Numbered from the stretch's first letter, positions 9,292 through 18,516 are shown. The stretch: DNA of 64,000 nucleotides from JACQFZ01 sp036381895 (GCA_036381895.1 DASVBY010000083.1:29814-93813), one strand, 5' to 3'. Made by a program: numbers and translations. The notes: generated from the sequence alone by a model not told the origin.

Positions 9292-10545
9292 ATGGGCGCG
9301 ATCGTCCGGCGTCGGCTGCGCGTGAACTACGTCGAGATCGCCATTCCGTTCTTCATCCTTGCGATGGGGCTCGAATTCCTTTACGGGCTCCTCGTCGGCC
9401 GGCAGACCTATCGCCTCAACGACACGGTCAGCAGCCTTGGGCTCGGCGTCCTGAGCCAGCTCAACGTGGTGCTGCGCCTCGGGGTATCCGCACTCGCGTT
9501 CGGCGGCCTCGCCGCGTTCGCCGGCATTCCCCAGTGGTCGATGGATGCCTGGTGGCAGTGGGCCGTCGCGTTCGTGGCCTACGACTTCTGCTACTACTGG
9601 AAGCACCGCGCCGGCCATCGCAGCCGGCTGTTCTGGGCCTCGCATATCGCGCATCACCAGAGCGAGGAGTTCAATCTGAGCACGGCGCTGCGCCAGACCG
9701 GAACCGACTACATCGGCTTCATTTTCTATCTGCCGCTCTACTTCGCCGGCATTCCGCCCGCCGCCATCGTCACGGTGGGAAGCCTCAATCTGATCTATCA
9801 GTTCTGGGTGCATACGGAGCACATCCGCCGGCTCGGGCCGCTCGAATGGGTGTTCGTGACGCCGTCGAACCACCGGGTGCATCACGCACGCAACACCGAG
9901 TACATCGACAAGAACTATGGCGGCGTTTTCATCCTCTGGGATCGGCTGTTCGGCACGTTCGAGGACGAGCGCGCCGACGCCCCCTGCGTGTACGGCATCA
10001 CGACTGCGCTCAGGAGCTTCAATCCCCTCTGGGCGAACTTCCATTTCTGGTTGGAGACATTCCGGCTCTCCCGACGCACGCGCCGGTGGATCGACAAGCT
10101 CAAGGTCTGGTTCATGCCGCCCGGGTGGTATCCGGCCGATGTCGGTCCGCCGCCGCCCAAGGACTGGCGCTATCCCAAGTTCGATCCGCCGGCGAGCGCA
10201 TTCGCGCGCGGCTATACCTTCGTGCAGTTCTGGCTGACCACCGCTGCGGCGCTCTGGCTGTTGAAGGTTCACGGGGATCTGCCGCGTGCCTTCGTGCTGG
10301 CGGCGTTCGTCTGGGTCTGCTTTTCGCTCTACGTTCAGGGCGCGTGGCTGGAAGGGCGCGGCTACGCGCGGCGACTGGAGTGGCTGCGTGTCGCGACGGG
10401 CGCCGCGCTCGCGCTGGCGATGCAATGGCTCTGGTCCGATGCGCTCGGAACGGCCGCGCTGATCCTCGGCGCCTACGGTGTCGCGAGCGCGCTCGTCGTC
10501 GGCATCGAGCGGCGGCTCCCGGCGCGGCAGCTCGAATCGGCGTGA
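9292..10545 (+). CDS. Sterol desaturase / fatty acid hydroxylase family protein
   Basis: 417-aa integral membrane di-iron enzyme. Histidine clusters in the order expected for this superfamily are visible: HRAGH (about residues 104-108), HIAHH (118-122), HTEH (about 174) and HRVHH (about 195). Hydrophobic segments flank them, and a C-terminal third (residues 290-417) adds further membrane helices, similar to alkylglycerol monooxygenase-like bacterial members. It probably hydroxylates or desaturates a lipid; the substrate is unknown. ATG at 9292 is preferred since it starts right before the first membrane region, although the frame is open to 9136. Confidence 0.88.
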   Translation: MGAIVRRRLRVNYVEIAIPFFILAMGLEFLYGLLVGRQTYRLNDTVSSLGLGVLSQLNVVLRLGVSALAFGGLAAFAGIPQWSMDAWWQWAVAFVAYDFCYYWKHRAGHRSRLFWASHIAHHQSEEFNLSTALRQTGTDYIGFIFYLPLYFAGIPPAAIVTVGSLNLIYQFWVHTEHIRRLGPLEWVFVTPSNHRVHHARNTEYIDKNYGGVFILWDRLFGTFEDERADAPCVYGITTALRSFNPLWANFHFWLETFRLSRRTRRWIDKLKVWFMPPGWYPADVGPPPPKDWRYPKFDPPASAFARGYTFVQFWLTTAAALWLLKVHGDLPRAFVLAAFVWVCFSLYVQGAWLEGRGYARRLEWLRVATGAALALAMQWLWSDALGTAALILGAYGVASALVVGIERRLPARQLESA

Positions 10546-10685
10546 GCGTCTCGCGGCGCGGTCGCGCGCCGTAGCGTGCCGCCGCACGGGAGCGCGGAAC
10601 GCCTGTCCCATCCTCGCCTGCCTCGCTTCGCCAGCCAGTAACCGCAAGTCGACGCGCCGGTTCGCAGGACGTACGCGTGGGAGCC

Positions 10686-10701
10686 TGGGTATTTCTACCC
10701 A
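10686..10701 (+). promoter_or_regulatory. Palindromic operator candidate upstream of luxR-type gene
   Basis: TGGGTATTTCTACCCA: perfect 6-bp inverted repeat with a 4-nt spacer, 82 nt before the regulator start at 10783. The same TGGGTA half-site recurs three times before the following methyltransferase gene, which suggests autoregulation and co-regulation by the LuxR-type protein. Inference from the sequence only. Confidence 0.55.
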
Positions 10702-10782
10702 TGCACGCGCGACGCAAGCCCGCGCAGAATAGGCTCGCAACGCGCTCGCGCCTTGCTCCTGACCGATCGCTACCGGCCGCCG

Positions 10783-12450
10783 ATGGGAGAATCCAGTCGA
10801 CGCAGGAATGCGTTGAAGACCGCCGAGGAGGTGAAGCGCGGGCTTGCATGCTACGAGCGGCGCGCCTGGGTGGATGCTTACGAATGCCTGGCGCGCGCCG
10901 ACCGCATCGAACCGCTGGATGCCGACAAGCTCGAGCGGCTGGCGATGGCCGCCTACCTGCTCGGCCGCGACGACGACTACCTGGCGGCGCTCGAACGTGC
11001 GCAGCGTGCGCACGTGGAGGCCGGCGCCCCGCGGCGCGCGGCGCGCTGCGCGTTCTGGCTGGGGCTGCGCTATCTGTTCCGCGGCAAGGCCGCGCGTGCG
11101 ACCGGATGGTTTACGTACGCGCGACGACTCCTCGAGGACGAAACGGGCGAGTGCGCCGAGCGCGGTTACCTGCTCCTGCCGCTCGTCGAGCAGCATCTCG
11201 CGATGGGCGACTGCGGCTCCGCTTACGCCACCGCGAGCGCGGCGGTGGCGGTCGGCGAGCGCTGCGACGAGTTCGATCTGGTGGCGCTCGCGCGCCACCT
11301 GCAGGGCCGCGCACTCATCGTGCAGGGACGCGTGACGGACGGGCTCGCGCTCCTGGACGAAACCATGCTCGCCGTTACCGCAGGGACGCTCTCGCCGCTC
11401 GTCGCCGGTCTAATCTATTGCAGCGTCATCGACGGATGCCAGCGGGTGTACGCGCTCGAGCACGCGCGCGAATGGACCGCGGCGCTCGCGGCGTGGTGCG
11501 CGGAGCAGCCCGACATGGTCGCGTTCAGCGGAACCTGCCTCGTGCATCGCGCCGAGATCCTGCAACTGCACGGCGATTGGGGCGAAGCGATGGCGGACGC
11601 GCGTCGCGCCGGCGAGCGCTTCTCCGCAGGGATGGATCGCCGGTCGCACGCCGCGGCCCTGTATCAGCAAGCCGAAGTGCACCGTCTGCGCGGCGATTTC
11701 GCCGCCGCCGAAGCGGCCTATCGAGGCGCGAGCCAATGGGGTCGGGATCCGCAGCCGGGCCTCGCGCTGTTGCGGCTGGCGCAGGGACGCACCGAAGCAG
11801 CGCTCGCGGCGATACGACGTGCGGCGGGGGCGGCCACGAAGCCGTTGGAGCGCGCGCGCCTGCTGCCTGCCTTGGTTGAAATCCTGCTCGCCGCCGGCGA
11901 GCTCGCCGAGGCGCGCGTAGCGTGCGCCGAGCTCGACGTCATCGCCGGCCAGTTCGATACCCGCATGCTGCACGCGTCGGCCGCGCAGGCCGGGGGCGCC
12001 GTCGCGCTCGCCGGCAGCGATCCGCGCGCGGCACTTGGCCTGCTGCGCCGGTCCTGCGAAGCCTGGCAGCAGCTCGAGGCACCGTACTTCGCGGCGCGCG
12101 TACGCGTGCTCGTCGGCTGCGCCTGTCGTGCGCTCGGCGATGCGGACGGATGCGAGATGGAGTTCGCCGCGGCGCGCTCCGTGTTCGAGAGACTCGGTGC
12201 GCGCCCCGATCTCGTGCACATCGACTCCCTCGTTCGCGCGGACGAACGGGGGCCGCCGGGCGCTCTCACGCGGCGCGAGCTCCAGGTGCTGCGTCTGATC
12301 GCCCGCGGAAAGACCAACAAGGCGATTGCCGCGGAGCTGTTCCTCAGCGAGAAGACGGTGGACCGCCACGTCAGCAACATCTTCGCGAAGCTGAACGTTT
12401 CCGCCCGCGCCGCCGCCACCGCGTACGCCTACGAGCACGCGCTGCTCTAA
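10783..12450 (+). CDS. TPR-containing LuxR-family transcriptional regulator
   Basis: 555-aa regulator. Residues about 10-480 are alpha-helical, Ala-rich TPR/SARP-like repeats (for example ACYERRAWVDAYECLARAD), forming a ligand- or protein-binding scaffold. The C-terminal 65 residues are a LuxR/NarL winged helix-turn-helix: LTRRELQVLRLIARGKTNKAIA then LFLSEKTVDRHVSNIFAKL. No N-terminal ATPase or receiver domain is present. ATG at 10783 was taken; TTG at 10753 and GTG at 10831 are alternatives. It sits 119 nt upstream of a methyltransferase gene in the same orientation and shares a palindromic motif with its leader. Confidence 0.88.
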   Translation: MGESSRRRNALKTAEEVKRGLACYERRAWVDAYECLARADRIEPLDADKLERLAMAAYLLGRDDDYLAALERAQRAHVEAGAPRRAARCAFWLGLRYLFRGKAARATGWFTYARRLLEDETGECAERGYLLLPLVEQHLAMGDCGSAYATASAAVAVGERCDEFDLVALARHLQGRALIVQGRVTDGLALLDETMLAVTAGTLSPLVAGLIYCSVIDGCQRVYALEHAREWTAALAAWCAEQPDMVAFSGTCLVHRAEILQLHGDWGEAMADARRAGERFSAGMDRRSHAAALYQQAEVHRLRGDFAAAEAAYRGASQWGRDPQPGLALLRLAQGRTEAALAAIRRAAGAATKPLERARLLPALVEILLAAGELAEARVACAELDVIAGQFDTRMLHASAAQAGGAVALAGSDPRAALGLLRRSCEAWQQLEAPYFAARVRVLVGCACRALGDADGCEMEFAAARSVFERLGARPDLVHIDSLVRADERGPPGALTRRELQVLRLIARGKTNKAIAAELFLSEKTVDRHVSNIFAKLNVSARAAATAYAYEHALL

Positions 12451-12463
12451 GCGGGTGGCGTGA

Positions 12464-12571
12464 ATTACCCAGCCGACCCTTCCGGCAGATTGGGTATTCC
12501 TGTCGACGCGCCCGCCCGGCGCCCGCCGTACTCTGGCCGCCCCTGGTCATCATTCGTGCGAGGTGGGTAAT
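12464..12571 (+). promoter_or_regulatory. Three TGGGTA half-sites before the methyltransferase gene
   Basis: ATTACCCA (12464-12471), TGGGTATT (12491-12498) and TGGGTAAT (12564-12571, overlapping the ATG) repeat the half-site of the palindrome found upstream of the LuxR-type gene. The first and last are exact 8-nt inverted copies of each other. I infer a multi-site operator for the regulator encoded just upstream. Confidence 0.5.
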
Positions 12572-13394
12572 GAATCGGGAACAGACACGGGCGGCGTGGG
12601 ACAAGATCGCCGCCGGGTACGACGAGTTCGTTACGGCCAACTACTTCAGCCTCGGAGGCGAGGCGTTGCGCCGCGCCGGTTTGAGTGCGGGAATGCGCTT
12701 TCTCGACGTCGCCTGCGGGAGCGGCGGGCTGAGCGTGCCCGCCGCGCGCCTCGGCGCGCGCGTGCTCGGCGTCGATATCTCGCCGCAGATGATCGAATGC
12801 CTGGAGGCCCGGGCGCGCCGGGAACGTCTCGAGATCGAAGGTCGCGTGATGGACGGCCACGCCCTGGACCTGCCGGACGCTACGTTCGAAATGACCGGCT
12901 CGCAGTTCGGCGTCATGCTCTTCCCCGACCTTCCACGCGGTTTGAGCGAGATGGTGCGGGTGACGAAAGCGAACGGTCGGGTGGTCCTGATTGCGTTCGG
13001 ACCGATCGAGAAAGCCGAGTTCTTCGGGTTCTTCGTGCGGGCGATCCGGGCCGCGCTTCCGGGCTTCACCGGCCCGGCGCAGCCGCCGCTGCCGTTCCAG
13101 TTGGGCGAGCCGGAGACATTCCGCCGGCGGCTCGAAGCGGCCGGGCTGAGCGACGTGCAGGTGGAGTCGACGGCGACGCAGTATCCGATCCGCTCGGGGA
13201 AGCACCTGTGGCACTGGCTGATGAACAGCAACCCGATTCCGTCGATGATCCTGGCCGAGCTGCGCCTGACGGCGGCGCAAACCGGGCAGATACGGGAATC
13301 GCTCGACCGGCAGGTCCAGGAGCGGGCCGACGGCAGGGATGTGGCCACGCTTACGGCGGCGATCAACATAGGCACCGGCACCAAGACGGTCTAG
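12570..13394 (+). CDS. Class I SAM-dependent methyltransferase
   Basis: 274-aa cytosolic enzyme of the UbiE/Methyltransf_11 type. Motif I is FLDVACGSGGLSVPAA (about residues 44-59), followed by VLGVDISPQMIE (motif II acidic residue), MDGHALDLPDATFEM (motif III) and the post-motif VKANGRVVLIAFG. The methyl acceptor is unknown. A near-duplicate arrangement, TPR-LuxR regulator then methyltransferase, together with shared operator-like repeats, suggests that the regulator controls this gene in response to its substrate or product. Starts at ATG 12570 inside a TGGGTAATG element. Confidence 0.88.
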   Translation: MNREQTRAAWDKIAAGYDEFVTANYFSLGGEALRRAGLSAGMRFLDVACGSGGLSVPAARLGARVLGVDISPQMIECLEARARRERLEIEGRVMDGHALDLPDATFEMTGSQFGVMLFPDLPRGLSEMVRVTKANGRVVLIAFGPIEKAEFFGFFVRAIRAALPGFTGPAQPPLPFQLGEPETFRRRLEAAGLSDVQVESTATQYPIRSGKHLWHWLMNSNPIPSMILAELRLTAAQTGQIRESLDRQVQERADGRDVATLTAAINIGTGTKTV

Positions 13395-13401
13395 CACGCT
13401 C

Positions 13402-13417
13402 GCCGGCCGAAGCCGGC
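13402..13417. terminator. Hairpin between convergent genes
   Basis: GCCGGC-CGAA-GCCGGC stem with a tetraloop, 8 nt after the methyltransferase stop and before the end of the convergent TrmO-like gene; a second palindrome CCGCCGGCGG follows at 13421. It could terminate either strand, but there is no T tract. Confidence 0.4.
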
Positions 13418-13481
13418 CGACCGCCGGCGGTGATGGCGCAGGTGGATGGAGCGACCGCCGGGACCGCCGCTGGTCGAGCGC

Positions 13482-13898
13482 TCACCGCTCCACGATCGTC
13501 CGCAGCACCGGTTTGATGTCGACGACCGGTGTGCCGTCGATCGCTTCCATAGGCGCTACCCGCAGCCGGTTGCCCTGGATCGCGAGCAGAGACACCCGAT
13601 GCAGGCCGATCGGATTCGGGCGGTCCGGAGAGCGCGTGGCGAACACGCCGAGCAGCGGTCGATCGAGCTTGCGGCGGGGGTGTACCTGCAGCACGTCCCG
13701 GTTCGCGGCGTGGAGCCACGTGAAGATCAGCAGCTCGTCGCCTGCCTTCAACCCGGTCAGCCCCGCGGCCACGCGATCGGCGATCTCGATCCACGCGTCC
13801 ACGCCGCCCTCGTCGCCCTGACACGGGGCATCGGCGCGCGTGGATATGGGCGAACGTATCACGCCGATCGCCTGCAGCACGAACTGGTCTGTGTCCAC
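13482..13898 (-). CDS. trmO: TrmO-like (UPF0066/YaeB) tRNA methyltransferase
   Basis: 138-aa beta-barrel protein of the TsaA/VirR/TrmO family, which methylates N6 of t6A37 in tRNA using SAM in the characterised E. coli member. Family features: FVLQAIGVIRSPI at the start, a DLLIFTWLH-like strand (ELLIFTWLHAANRD), and the signature RSPDRPNPIGLHRVSLL. It is shorter than E. coli TrmO and lacks the C-terminal domain, so it is of the minimal archaeal/VirR type and its exact substrate is not certain. GTG at 13898 with GAGG upstream was chosen; ATG at 13970 and GTG at 14006 would add 24-36 uncharacteristic residues. Confidence 0.75.
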   Translation of the reverse strand: MDTDQFVLQAIGVIRSPISTRADAPCQGDEGGVDAWIEIADRVAAGLTGLKAGDELLIFTWLHAANRDVLQVHPRRKLDRPLLGVFATRSPDRPNPIGLHRVSLLAIQGNRLRVAPMEAIDGTPVVDIKPVLRTIVER

Positions 13899-14273
13899 GA
13901 TTGCCTCGCTGGTATTCGGTGGCGCCCCGATCCGGGCCGGCAACGCCCGCAGCGCCGGTTCCGTGCCCATTATGAGAAAGACGGGAGGGGTATTGCTACC
14001 GGGCACGAGAATCGAATGCGCGTACTCGCGCGGCGGGTATCACAATCGAGGCCGGCGCCGGCCTTGGCCTAGGCGAATGGCGAATTGACAGGCTGAGCGT
14101 GCGCGGCATAGGGTCGGCGGCACGTGTGCTCCTCGAGGCGGCACGCGCTGGCGGATGCAGCCCGCCGGCAAGCGGGGAGCAGTTGCCACAATCGAGCCCT
14201 GCGAACGGGCAGCGGCGTGCAGGCGCAGCCGGCTGCCCGGCACGCGGCATCGGCGGCGAATGGAGGCGAGCGC

Positions 14274-14534
14274 ATGAGCTGGATCATTGCGTTGATCATT
14301 GGCGGCATCGTCGGGTGGCTTGCGAGCATCCTCATGAAGACGAATGCGCAGATGGGGATCGTCGCGAACGTGATCGTCGGTATCGTCGGCGGGTTGATCG
14401 GCAACTGGATAGCGGGCCTCCTGGGATTCGAGGCCACGGGAAACCTGGCGCGCTTCTTGATTGCGCTCGCGGGTGCCGTCGTGCTGATTTTCATACTTCA
14501 GCAGATCGGCTACTTCCGGAAGCGCTCCGCCTAG
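14274..14534 (+). CDS. GlsB/YeaQ/YmgE family membrane protein
   Basis: 86-aa inner-membrane protein with three hydrophobic helices and the Gly-rich signature IIGGIVGWLASILMK and VGIVGGLIGNWIAGLLG of transglycosylase-associated (YeaQ/YmgE) proteins. Such small proteins are commonly induced by stress; the mechanism is unknown. TGGAGGCGAGCGC precedes the ATG. It appears monocistronic. Confidence 0.92.
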   Translation: MSWIIALIIGGIVGWLASILMKTNAQMGIVANVIVGIVGGLIGNWIAGLLGFEATGNLARFLIALAGAVVLIFILQQIGYFRKRSA

Positions 14535-14705
14535 CCCTGACGGCGCACGCGTCTCGCGCAGTCCGAGCAAGCGCATCGAATAGGACGGGCACGATGGCGC
14601 CTTACGCATCGCCCAATTGACGCGCTCCGCCGACCCGCAATAACTTCCGCATTCGGCTCGCCGTTCGCACAGTCCGCCCGCGCGAGCTCGCGGGGAACAG
14701 GCGGG

Positions 14706-15938
14706 ATGCCAACCGAGTTGCCCGATCGCACACGTCGCCGGCGCCACGCTCGTGCGTTCGTCGTCGCGGCGCTTGCCGCCTCGGCGATCGCCTGCGCCAC
14801 CCGGCCCCCGGGGGTACCGCGCGCGTCGTGGCAGGCGCTCCCGTGGGGCGCGGTGAGCCTCGACGGCTACGGCGCATCGGAGGACCTTCGTGCATCGCAT
14901 CGATTCGCGTCTGCGCCACTGGCGGCAGGCAAGGACCGGCAGGGCCGCCCGCGCTACGCGGTGCTCGCGCTTTCGGGCGGCGGGGCGAACGGCGCCTTCG
15001 GCGCCGGGCTGCTCGCGGGCTGGAGCAAGCACGGCTCGCGGCCGAGCTTCAAGATCGTGACGGGCGTATCGACCGGTTCGCTCATCGCGGTCTACGCCTT
15101 CCTCGGGCCGAAGTACGACCGCGAGCTCGAGCGCTTCTACACCACGGCCACCGACGCCGACGTGCTCTCGATGCGGTCCAGGCTGTCGGGCCTGTTCGGC
15201 GATTCGCTAGCCGACAACGCGCCGCTCAAGGAGACCATCGCGCGCGCGATCGATGAGCGCGTCCTCAACGAGGTGGCGCAAGAACACCGCCGCGGTCGGC
15301 GGCTCTACGTTTCGACGACGGATCTCGACGGCGCGCGGATCGTTGCCTGGGACATGGGAGCGATCGCGGCGAGCGCACATCCCGATCGGCTGCAGCGGTT
15401 TCGCGACGTATTGCTCGCCTCAACCTCGATCCCGGTCGTGTTTCCGCCGGTCTACTTCCCGGTCGAGGTCGGCGGCGCCACTTACAGCCAGATGCACGTC
15501 GACGGCGGCGCAACGGCGAACCTGCTGTTCGCCGGATTCATGATCGACGTGCTGCGCGCGACCGAGGGGAGTCGCTTTCGGCCGGAGGCGCGCGTCGATT
15601 TCTACACCGTCATCAACGGCTATCTGCGTCCCGGCCCGCACAGCGACCCCATCGCGCCGGATCTCCTCGGTATTGCGGTCGCATCGAACTGGATCACGTC
15701 CTGGGCCGCGCAGTCGAGTCTCGTCGTGCGCCTTTACCACGTCGTGCGTCGCGTCGGCTGGGAGTTCCATCTGGCCGGCATTCCGCGCGAGTACGAAGGC
15801 GAGCTGCCGTCGGCGAGCTTCGATCCCGAGCGCATGACGCGCCTCTTTCGCTACGCCGAGGCGCTCGCGGCGAGCGGGTTTCCCTGGCAGGACCATCCGC
15901 CGGGGATGGATCCGCGCGAGCGTCTCGCGCCGCAATGA
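14706..15938 (+). CDS. Patatin-like phospholipase, probable lipoprotein
   Basis: 410-aa esterase-like protein. The N-terminus has a basic region, a hydrophobic core and a lipobox ending in SAIAC (Cys near residue 30), so it is likely a membrane-anchored lipoprotein. The patatin domain shows the oxyanion loop ALSGGGANGAFGAG (about residues 88-101), the nucleophile elbow GVSTGS (about 118-123) and the catalytic Asp in HVDGGAT (about 266). It probably hydrolyses acyl esters of lipids; the target, self or foreign, is unknown. Nothing in the context points to a toxin system. Confidence 0.9.
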   Translation: MPTELPDRTRRRRHARAFVVAALAASAIACATRPPGVPRASWQALPWGAVSLDGYGASEDLRASHRFASAPLAAGKDRQGRPRYAVLALSGGGANGAFGAGLLAGWSKHGSRPSFKIVTGVSTGSLIAVYAFLGPKYDRELERFYTTATDADVLSMRSRLSGLFGDSLADNAPLKETIARAIDERVLNEVAQEHRRGRRLYVSTTDLDGARIVAWDMGAIAASAHPDRLQRFRDVLLASTSIPVVFPPVYFPVEVGGATYSQMHVDGGATANLLFAGFMIDVLRATEGSRFRPEARVDFYTVINGYLRPGPHSDPIAPDLLGIAVASNWITSWAAQSSLVVRLYHVVRRVGWEFHLAGIPREYEGELPSASFDPERMTRLFRYAEALAASGFPWQDHPPGMDPRERLAPQ

Positions 15939-16250
15939 GGGCGAGTTCATCAAGGCAGCCGTGGCCCACGACGTCCCGGCGAAGGACGACATCGTCCACG
16001 CCACCGACCGCATCGCGTACCTGCGGGCGTATCTCACGCAGCTGCAGCACGCGACGGGCGGCGTGCCGATCAAATGCTATTTCCACGGGAGCCCGATGGA
16101 CAACTTCGAGTGGATGGCGGGATACGGCAACCGCTTCGGCGTGGCGCACGTGGATTTCAAGAGGCCGAGGCGCACGCCGAAGAAAAGCGCGCGCTGGTTT
16201 CGGAGGCCGCGCGGCGCAACGCGGTGGTCTACGCACCGCTTGCCGTGACC
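15937..16250 (+). pseudogene. Degenerate C-terminal fragment of GH1 beta-glucosidase
   Basis: Translation of this stretch gives the end of a family 1 glycoside hydrolase: DRIAYLRAYLTQLQHAT, then a decayed VPIKCYFHGSPMDNFEWMAGYGNRFGVAHVDF (the family has GYFxWSLxDNFEW..GYxxRFGLxxVDF) and RTPKKSARWF. Around 16200 the match jumps to another frame (EAARRNAVV), a one-base loss. The catalytic nucleophile and the first three quarters of the enzyme are absent: the patatin gene ends just before. It is a relic, directly upstream of an intact GH3 beta-glucosidase-like gene, suggesting an ancestral glucoside-utilisation locus. Confidence 0.8.
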
Positions 16251-16287
16251 TTGGTTGAACGAAAGACCGGTCACACGGAGGATCGCA

Positions 16288-18516
16288 ATGAAACCAGCCT
16301 TGCATGCACCCCTCGTTCTCCTGTTGAGCGCCGTGCTGGCCGGCGCCGCGCATGGGCAGAAGCCCATGCCTGGCGAGCCGACGGGTTCGCCCGACGAGCG
16401 CGCGGCGGCGACGGAACGGCAGATGACCGACGATGAGCGCTTTGGAATGATCTACAGCGTCATGGGCGCCGCCTCGATCCTTGGGAAGGGGCCCGACCCG
16501 CGCATTCCCAAGGGGACCCCGATGAGCGCAGGCTACGCCCGGGGGGTGCCGCGGCTCGGCGTGCCCGCGCAGCTCCAGACCGACGCCAGCATGGGCGTCA
16601 CGAACCCCCGCAACAGCTACAGACCGGACGACCCGGGGGCCACCGCATTTCCGTCGTCAATCCTCGTGGGTTCGAGCTTCAATCCGTCACTCGCGCGCCG
16701 GGTCGGGGAGGCGATTGCTCGCGAAGCACGCGTGCGTGGATTCAACGTCCTGCTGGCTCCCGGTGCGAATCTCACGAGCGAAGTAAGGAACGGGAGGAAC
16801 TACGAGTACTTCGCGGAAGACCCCTGGCTCACCGGCGTGATGGCCGCCGAGGCCGTGAACGGCATTCAGAGTGTCGGCGTCGTCGCCGCATTGAAGCACT
16901 ATGCCGCGAACAATTTCGAACACAACCGCCACTGGCAAGACGCGATCGTCGATCGGGCAGCGCTGCGGGAAGGCGAGATGCTCGGATTCCAGATCGCCAT
17001 CGAGCGCTCGCAGCCGGGCTCCATCATGTGCGGCTACAACAAGCTCAACGGCGAGTATCTGTGCGGCAACGACTGGCTGCTGAACCAGATTCTGAAGAAG
17101 ACCTGGGGGTACAAGGGGTGGGTGATGTCCGACTGGGGAGCTGTGCCCAGTTGGGACTTCGCGCTCGAGGGGCTCGACCAGGAATCGGGTGTCCAGGTCG
17201 ACGTCATGCAATGGGGATCGGAAGCTTTCACCGACGAACTGCGCGCGGCCTATCGTGACGGCAAGTTGCCCAAGGCCCGATTGTCGGACATGGTTCGCCG
17301 AATGGTGCGCTCGATGTATGCCGTGGGCGCGGACAAGTGGGAGCCGTTTCCGCCCGTCGACATGGAGGCGCACAACGTCGTTGCGCTCGATGCCGCGCGA
17401 CAGGGGATCGTACTCCTGAAGAACGAGGGATCTGCACTTCCCCTTGCCACCGATCGTCCGCTCAAGATCGCCGTCATCGGCGGCCACGCCCAAACGGGCG
17501 TCATCAGTGGAACGGGTTCCGGGGCGGTGATGCCTGTCGGCGGCTATGCCGGACAGATCAACATCGGCGGGGCGCACGGACTAATGGGTGCGTCGCGCAG
17601 TCTGTTCCTGTTCCGGCCTTCTCCGGTCGACGAATTGAAGAAGCTGCTTCCTTCCGCGGAGATCGAATACGACGGCGCGTATACGCCTTCCGAATCCGCA
17701 CTCCTTGCGCAGCGATCCGATGTCGCAATCGTCTTCGCCATTCGCGTGGAGGGCGAGGCGTTCGATTTGCCGGACCTGTCGCTGCCGTGGGGACAGGACG
17801 CCGTCATCGAGGCAGTCGCCGCCGCCAATCCCAACACAATCGTCGTCCTTCAGACGGGGAACCCCGTTTCGATGCCGTGGCGAAACAAAGTGAAGGGAAT
17901 CGTCCAGGCGTGGTTCCCCGGCCAGGCGGGTGCGACCGCCATCGCGGAAGTGCTCACGGGCAAGGTCAATCCATCGGGCCGCACGCCGATCACCTGGCCC
18001 GCAGATCTTGCCGATACGCCGCGACCGACGATGCCGATCCTGGCGGAGAAATGGGGGACGCCCGTCACGATCCGCTACGTAGAAGGTGCAGAAATTGGCT
18101 ATCGGTGGTTTGCCGGCACCGGTCGCAAACCGATGTATCCGTTCGGCCATGGCCTGAGCTACACGCGCTTCGCCTACGAGGGCTTCAAGGTGAGCGGTGG
18201 GGATACAGTCAGTGCGACCTTCACAGTGACGAACACGGGCAAGCGCGCGGGCGCCGATGTGCCGCAGGTCTACCTCGCGGACGCAGCCGGCGAGAAGCGC
18301 ATGCGGCTCCTGGGCTTCGAGCGCGTCGAGCTGGCGCCGGGTGAATCGAAAGAAGTCACGGTAATCGCTGATCCGCGCCTGCTCGCGCGCTTCGACGCGA
18401 AGGAGCAGCAGTGGCGGATCGACGAAGGCGCGTACACCGTGGTGCTCGCGCGCTCGGCCGAGGCGCCGGCGGCGAAGGCACAGGTGCAGCTCGCAGGGCG
18501 GCTGTTCGGCTCCTGA
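16288..18516 (+). CDS. Secreted glycoside hydrolase family 3 (beta-glucosidase-like)
   Basis: 742-aa exported enzyme that should release sugars from beta-linked glycosides. Signal peptide at residues 1-24 (cleavage near AHGQ). The GH3 N-terminal TIM barrel has LKHYAANNFEHNR (KHF/Y motif) and the nucleophile Asp in VMSDWGA (about residue 286); the C-terminal alpha/beta sandwich begins with GIVLLKNEGSALPL, and a fibronectin type III-like domain closes the protein (YPFGHGLSYTRFAYEGF then VTNTGKRAGADVPQVYL). Length and domain order match BglX-type enzymes. ATG at 16288 has GGAGGATCGCA upstream. It follows the GH1 relic. Confidence 0.94.
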   Translation: MKPALHAPLVLLLSAVLAGAAHGQKPMPGEPTGSPDERAAATERQMTDDERFGMIYSVMGAASILGKGPDPRIPKGTPMSAGYARGVPRLGVPAQLQTDASMGVTNPRNSYRPDDPGATAFPSSILVGSSFNPSLARRVGEAIAREARVRGFNVLLAPGANLTSEVRNGRNYEYFAEDPWLTGVMAAEAVNGIQSVGVVAALKHYAANNFEHNRHWQDAIVDRAALREGEMLGFQIAIERSQPGSIMCGYNKLNGEYLCGNDWLLNQILKKTWGYKGWVMSDWGAVPSWDFALEGLDQESGVQVDVMQWGSEAFTDELRAAYRDGKLPKARLSDMVRRMVRSMYAVGADKWEPFPPVDMEAHNVVALDAARQGIVLLKNEGSALPLATDRPLKIAVIGGHAQTGVISGTGSGAVMPVGGYAGQINIGGAHGLMGASRSLFLFRPSPVDELKKLLPSAEIEYDGAYTPSESALLAQRSDVAIVFAIRVEGEAFDLPDLSLPWGQDAVIEAVAAANPNTIVVLQTGNPVSMPWRNKVKGIVQAWFPGQAGATAIAEVLTGKVNPSGRTPITWPADLADTPRPTMPILAEKWGTPVTIRYVEGAEIGYRWFAGTGRKPMYPFGHGLSYTRFAYEGFKVSGGDTVSATFTVTNTGKRAGADVPQVYLADAAGEKRMRLLGFERVELAPGESKEVTVIADPRLLARFDAKEQQWRIDEGAYTVVLARSAEAPAAKAQVQLAGRLFGS

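Noticed and set aside
8749..11298. 849-aa minus-strand ORF across two genes
   Set aside because: Antisense shadow spanning the PfpI, desaturase and LuxR genes, with no domain or ribosome site.
14706..15938. Patatin gene as CBASS effector (CapV)
   Set aside because: No cyclic nucleotide synthetase is adjacent, and the protein has a lipoprotein signal.
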